Source of the DNA: Spirochaetia bacterium
GTDB taxonomy: Bacteria > Spirochaetota > Spirochaetia > Treponematales > Breznakiellaceae
Length of the DNA: 8,024 nt
NCBI GenBank assembly: GCA_025997755.1
Contig: BNVA01000089.1
Span: 1 to 8,024 of the forward strand
Reading direction: 5' to 3'
Shown: positions 5,048 to 8,024 of the stretch, in pieces
How positions within the stretch are numbered: the stretch's first letter is position 1
Layout: every line of letters starts with the position of its first letter
The notes under the pieces: model-generated
The model's database searches: none
Seen by the model: only the letters and a program-made list of their open reading frames with translations
Told to the model about the DNA's origin: nothing
Translations under genes and position numbers: made by a program

Positions 5048-6199
5048 ATGGGTGCGTATCAACAACGTAAACTTGATGCCTATAAAAGGGCTTCCGCAGG
5101 AAACGGCATTGCATCTGACGGAAATAAACAGTCAAGTTGGCTGGAAAAGACTCAATCTTTTGCAAAGATACCGCGTTTTTTCCCGAAAGATGATGAAAGC
5201 GAACAAGAAAAAGAATCAAAATACAGAAAAGTTGCAAAATTCCTAATATTGATTGGCGAGGAACAAGCCTCCAAAGTGCTTGCAAATCTCGATGAAAAAC
5301 AAATTGAACGTATTATGTTGGAAATTGCCGGTATCAAGGGTATTACGGCGGAGGAAGCAGTCGAGGTTTTTGCCGAGTTTCAGGGATTGGTTGCGGGTAC
5401 TTCAAGCTATGGAGCCTACGGAGGACCGGAAGAAGCCCGTAAACTGCTCTATGCGGCGTTCGGACCCGAAAAGGGCGAGGCGTTTTTGCGCCGCGCTGTT
5501 CCGTCGATCAAGGAGACATCTTTTTCATTTCTTGAAGATTATACGGGGGAGCAGATCGCAATGCTGCTGCATGACGAAAGTCCCGCTACAGGCGCGATGA
5601 TCCTTTCCCGCATAGACCCGAAAGTTTCGGCGCTTGCGTTAAAACATTCCGAACCTCTGTGGCGGCTTGAGACTGTAAGGCGTATAGGACACATAGGGCA
5701 GGTGTCGCCTGAAGTTTTGGAAAAAACCGCCGCCGCGTTACGCGAAAAAGTCCACAGCATAGGCAGCGGACAGACAAGCGATGTTGACGGAATGGGAGCG
5801 TTAGCCGCCATACTAAAACATGCCGATATTTCATTTGGCGATAAAATTTTGAACGACTTAGGCGATCAAGACCCGGACCTAAGCAAAAATTTAAAAGAAA
5901 GGCTCTACACGTTAGACGACGTTGTACGTGCCGACGACAAACCTATTCAGGAAAAACTTCATTCGATGAGCGTCAAGGATATAGCCGTTTTAATAAAAGG
6001 ACGGGAAGAAGCGTTCAGCGAAAAAGTGCTGTCGAATATTTCAAGAGGACGGCGTTTGGAAGTACGCGACGAAATATCTTTTATGGGTGCGGTACCTAAA
6101 AAAGATGTCGATGCTGCAATTAAAGAATTTATGGGCTGGTTCCGCAGAGAAAGAGAGGCGGGACATATACTTTTATCCGGTGATGAATTAGTGGAGTAA
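5048..6199 (+). CDS. fliG: FliG-family flagellar switch paralogue, probably spirochaetal FliG1
   Basis: FliG is the rotor ring protein that meets the stator and binds FliM. All three FliG domains are recognisable: N domain (about 58-111, KYRKVAKFLILIGEEQASKVLANLD), middle domain (about 121-240), the linking DGMGALAAIL...DPDL segment (247-278) and C domain (279-383, KGREEAFSEKVLSNISRG...MGAVPKKDV). An extra charged segment of about 57 residues precedes the N domain. Key motifs differ from rotor FliG: the EHPQ-type FliM site reads ESPAT (177-181) and the MFXF turn reads LYTL (286-289). Acidic torque-helix positions remain (Asp341, Glu342), but the arginine in the usual PVR segment is Pro350. 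Spirochaetes carry FliG1 and FliG2; this divergence suits FliG1, which in Borrelia is not the main rotor protein. The start at 5048 is the only sensible ATG, though it lacks a clear ribosome site. The lipoprotein gene follows 3 bases after the stop. Confidence 0.85.
   Translation: MGAYQQRKLDAYKRASAGNGIASDGNKQSSWLEKTQSFAKIPRFFPKDDESEQEKESKYRKVAKFLILIGEEQASKVLANLDEKQIERIMLEIAGIKGITAEEAVEVFAEFQGLVAGTSSYGAYGGPEEARKLLYAAFGPEKGEAFLRRAVPSIKETSFSFLEDYTGEQIAMLLHDESPATGAMILSRIDPKVSALALKHSEPLWRLETVRRIGHIGQVSPEVLEKTAAALREKVHSIGSGQTSDVDGMGALAAILKHADISFGDKILNDLGDQDPDLSKNLKERLYTLDDVVRADDKPIQEKLHSMSVKDIAVLIKGREEAFSEKVLSNISRGRRLEVRDEISFMGAVPKKDVDAAIKEFMGWFRREREAGHILLSGDELVE
6193..6196 (+). promoter_or_regulatory. 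Ribosome-binding site of the lipoprotein gene, inside fliG
   Basis: GGAG six bases upstream of ATG 6203 overlaps the last fliG codons (GTG GAG TAA). It fixes the start and implies translational coupling. Confidence 0.75.
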
Positions 6200-6202
6200 A
6201 TT

Positions 6203-7192
6203 ATGAAAAAGAATTTTGTTAAAACCGTACTGTTATGCGCAATTCTGACTATTGTTTTGTCATGCGCGTCAACCGTGCCCCTTAAAATTGAACATCCTGC
6301 GGTGATGGACACAACGGGCATAGAAAAACTAACCGTAATACCTTTTGAAGATGCGTATTTTCAAAAAGAACGCGGACTTCTGCACGGCGCCTTGTACTCG
6401 ATGTTTAGAAACAGAGAAGAAAAACTTCAAGACGAGGAAAGAAAAACCGCCATTACGCTTACCCGCAATTTTATTTTGACAGCCAAAGATATTAAAACAT
6501 GGGAATTTATTAATCCGTATAAATTAGCAAAAACGGATAAAGAAAATTATCTTGAAAATGTGGATGCTTATATAACCGGTAAAATCGAAAAATTCTATGT
6601 TGATGATGTTGAAACGCGGATTGAATCGGCGGGTTTATCGTTGGATACAAACATTACGCGTACTGTGGAACTTGTTTGGAGTTACAGTCTTGTCCGCGCC
6701 TCCGACGAAACTGTGATAGCAACCGCACAAAAATCGGGCAAAGAGAAGCAGTCTTTTAGGTCTGATAATGACGCCGAGTTTTCTCCCTCTTCATTAGCCG
6801 GAATTATCATAAGACGTGAATACAAGGCAATGCTGCACGACTTTATGCCATGGACGGAGAATACCAAGCAGAAATTAGCGCAGGATAAAACAGGTGATCC
6901 CAGAATGAAAGAAGCGCAAAAATTGAGCGCTTCAAAAAAATATGCCGATGCGCTTTCCATATACAATACAGTTTATGCGGAAACAGGAAATTTTGCCGCA
7001 GCCTACAACGAAGCAATTTTAACGGAAGTACAGGGTGATGTACCAAAGGCTCTTGCCCTAATGGAAGCTATAGACGGCACACCGTTAGACAAAAAAGACA
7101 AAGCCCTTCTTTCGCAGGAAATTGACAGGCTAAAAAACCGTGACCGTGAAATAAAACTGGTGGAAGAACGCGCCGCCATAAAACTGAAATGA
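6203..7192 (+). CDS. Putative TPR-containing lipoprotein
   Basis: Family not recognised by name. The signal peptide MKKNFVKTVLLCAILTIVLSC carries a spirochaete-type lipobox (VLSC) with Cys21, so the protein is predicted to be lipid-anchored in the envelope. Residues about 40-215 form an alpha/beta region (EKLTVIPFEDAYF, VDAYITGKIEKFYVDD, RTVELVWSYSLVRASDETVI) reminiscent of bacterial lipoproteins that include a GNA1162/DUF6340-like fold; that comparison is tentative. Residues about 231-290 look like two TPR helices pairs (MKEAQKLSASKKYADALSIYN, NFAAAYNEAILTEVQGDVPKAL), followed by a charged helical C-terminus. The SD GGAG (6193-6196) lies inside the last codons of fliG, 6 bases before the ATG, and the genes are 3 bases apart. 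They are very probably co-translated, so a link with motility or flagellar assembly is possible but not shown. Confidence 0.8.
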   Translation: MKKNFVKTVLLCAILTIVLSCASTVPLKIEHPAVMDTTGIEKLTVIPFEDAYFQKERGLLHGALYSMFRNREEKLQDEERKTAITLTRNFILTAKDIKTWEFINPYKLAKTDKENYLENVDAYITGKIEKFYVDDVETRIESAGLSLDTNITRTVELVWSYSLVRASDETVIATAQKSGKEKQSFRSDNDAEFSPSSLAGIIIRREYKAMLHDFMPWTENTKQKLAQDKTGDPRMKEAQKLSASKKYADALSIYNTVYAETGNFAAAYNEAILTEVQGDVPKALALMEAIDGTPLDKKDKALLSQEIDRLKNRDREIKLVEERAAIKLK

Positions 7193-7206
7193 AGAATTTA
7201 ACATAG

Positions 7207-7281
7207 GAGTTCACGGAGAACACAGAGAGTAAATTGAAATCTTATTTATTTTCTTTGTGATCTTTGTGTCCTCTGTGGTTT
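7207..7281. repeat. Palindromic intergenic repeat, copy B
   Basis: This sequence runs from GAGTTCACGGAGAACACAGA to CTCTGTGGTTT and shares CACGGAGAACACAGA, GTAAAT-GAA and TGTGATCTTTGTG with copy A at 2050-2133, in the same orientation. Its ends are imperfect inverted repeats, so the transcript can fold on itself. It fills the gap between the lipoprotein gene and apbE, which converge here. No separate terminator is evident, so it may serve as one. Confidence 0.75.
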
Positions 7282-7288
7282 ATCTTTT

Positions 7289-8024
7289 TCATTTTGAGAT
7301 TTTAAAAATTGAACTGATATTGTCCGTGATTTTTATGCCGCCGTCTTTTGTTACAAAAACCGCGCCCGCGAAATCGAATTGTTTTAATAATTCCGCGCCC
7401 CTTTCATAACCGAGTACAAACAAGGTTGTGGACAGGGCATCGGCATCCATAGAAACGTAAGCAGCGTTTGAAGTGTCGGCGATTATTGTTACGGAAAGAA
7501 TTCCGCTGTCCGCAGGGTAACCTGTTTTTGTTGATAAAATATGATGATAGCGTACGCCGTCAATTTCTAAAAATCTTTCGTAAACGCCGGATGTTACCAA
7601 AGTGCTGTTTTTAACCAACGCTGCGCCAAGATAAGCGCCGCGCAAACCTTCAGGGTCTTGAACGCCGATTTTCCAAGGCGCTTTCTTTTTAAAAAATCTT
7701 CCCGTGTTTTTTTCGCCTAACGCATAGATGTTTCCGCCCAGATCAATTACCGCGCTGTTTACACCGGCATCCTTTATAATTTTTGCGGCGCAGTCTGCGG
7801 CATAACCTTTTGCGATGCCGCCAAGGTCTAGCCTCATACCCTTGTCTTTTAAAAACACTGTGCTGTTTTTTTGATCAATTTCTATTTTATTCCGGTCGAT
7901 GAGTGCAAGCGCCGCGCTTATTTCATTTGTGCCGGGCGCCCCTGCATTTTCTGTCCCTATACCCCATAGTTTTACAAGGGACCCTATGCTTGGATCAAAA
8001 GCCCCGTCCGAAATTTGCGCAAAA
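7289..8024 (-). CDS. apbE: ApbE-family FMN transferase (5' partial)
   Basis: ApbE/Ftp is a periplasmic, Mg-dependent enzyme that uses FAD to attach FMN to threonine residues of redox proteins such as RnfG/RnfD and NqrB/NqrC. The frame continues to the window's right edge, so the N-terminus (signal or lipoprotein region and first FAD-binding part) is missing; about 244 of a usual 330-350 residues are present. Visible family motifs in order: SDGAFDPSIGSLVKLWG at the edge, LDLGGIAKGYAAD, IDLGGNIYALG, HHILSTKTGYPADSGILSVTII, and DADALSTTLFVLG, the last being the metal- and catalysis-linked segment. A GTG at 7858 could be read as a start but lies inside the conserved domain. The gene converges on the lipoprotein gene with the palindromic repeat between them. 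Target flavoproteins are not in the window. Confidence 0.93.
   Translation of the reverse strand, partial: FAQISDGAFDPSIGSLVKLWGIGTENAGAPGTNEISAALALIDRNKIEIDQKNSTVFLKDKGMRLDLGGIAKGYAADCAAKIIKDAGVNSAVIDLGGNIYALGEKNTGRFFKKKAPWKIGVQDPEGLRGAYLGAALVKNSTLVTSGVYERFLEIDGVRYHHILSTKTGYPADSGILSVTIIADTSNAAYVSMDADALSTTLFVLGYERGAELLKQFDFAGAVFVTKDGGIKITDNISSIFKISK

Noticed and set aside
4961..5065. Longer lptC start at ATG 5065
   Set aside because: It would overlap the divergent fliG start and add about 35 residues before a clear lipoprotein signal peptide. The ATG at 4960 (or 4966) gives a normal one.
5004..5337. Small frames overlapping the beginning of fliG on both strands
   Set aside because: They have no signal, domain or ribosome-site support and overlap the well-supported fliG frame.
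7289..7858. apbE as a short complete gene starting at GTG 7858
   Set aside because: The frame continues upstream with conserved ApbE residues (SDGAFDPSIGSLVKLWG), so the gene is simply cut by the window edge.

Overview
The window looks like chromosomal DNA of a spirochaete, most likely a Treponema-type bacterium. The reasons are a divergent FliG paralogue like spirochaetal FliG1, spirochaete-style lipoprotein signal peptides (FAGC, VLSC), an lptC-lptA-lptB cluster, an ApbE flavin transferase and a surface protein with InlB-type repeats plus a glycine-rich domain. The genus is an inference; no rRNA or marker gene is present to prove it.

Layout. (1) 2-1972, + strand: the 3' part of a large secreted or surface protein with beta-strand repeats ending in AQW-type motifs, followed by an ALK/LTK-like glycine-rich domain. 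(2) 1973-2146: intergenic space between convergent genes, holding a very long hairpin (1993-2045) and one copy of a degenerate palindromic repeat (2050-2133). (3) 4960-2147, - strand: a compact operon lptC, lptA, lptB for the envelope-lipid bridge (periplasmic lipoprotein LptC, periplasmic LptA, cytoplasmic ATPase LptB). (4) 4967-5047: short AT-rich divergent promoter region. (5) 5048-7192, + strand: fliG1-like gene, tightly coupled to a TPR-containing lipoprotein gene. (6) 7193-7288: a second convergent gap holding a second copy of the same palindromic repeat. (7) 7289-8024, - strand: apbE, cut by the window edge.

The gene families are mostly ordinary. The unusual feature is the concentration of repeat DNA inside and around the lpt operon. 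lptB carries an approximately 215-residue N-terminal extension with nine proline/lysine-rich units. lptA has two in-frame 39-bp units in its signal peptide, themselves built of heptamers. A perfect 10-copy heptamer array fills the lptC-lptA junction, supplies the lptC stop codon and presents ten GGAG motifs on the mRNA. The two heptamer arrays are inverted relative to each other and bracket the lptA start codon, so they could pair in the mRNA. This is the part most worth a second look.

The two intergenic palindromic repeats both lie between 3' ends of convergent genes, which fits a role in transcript ends or in REP/MITE-like spread into safe sites.
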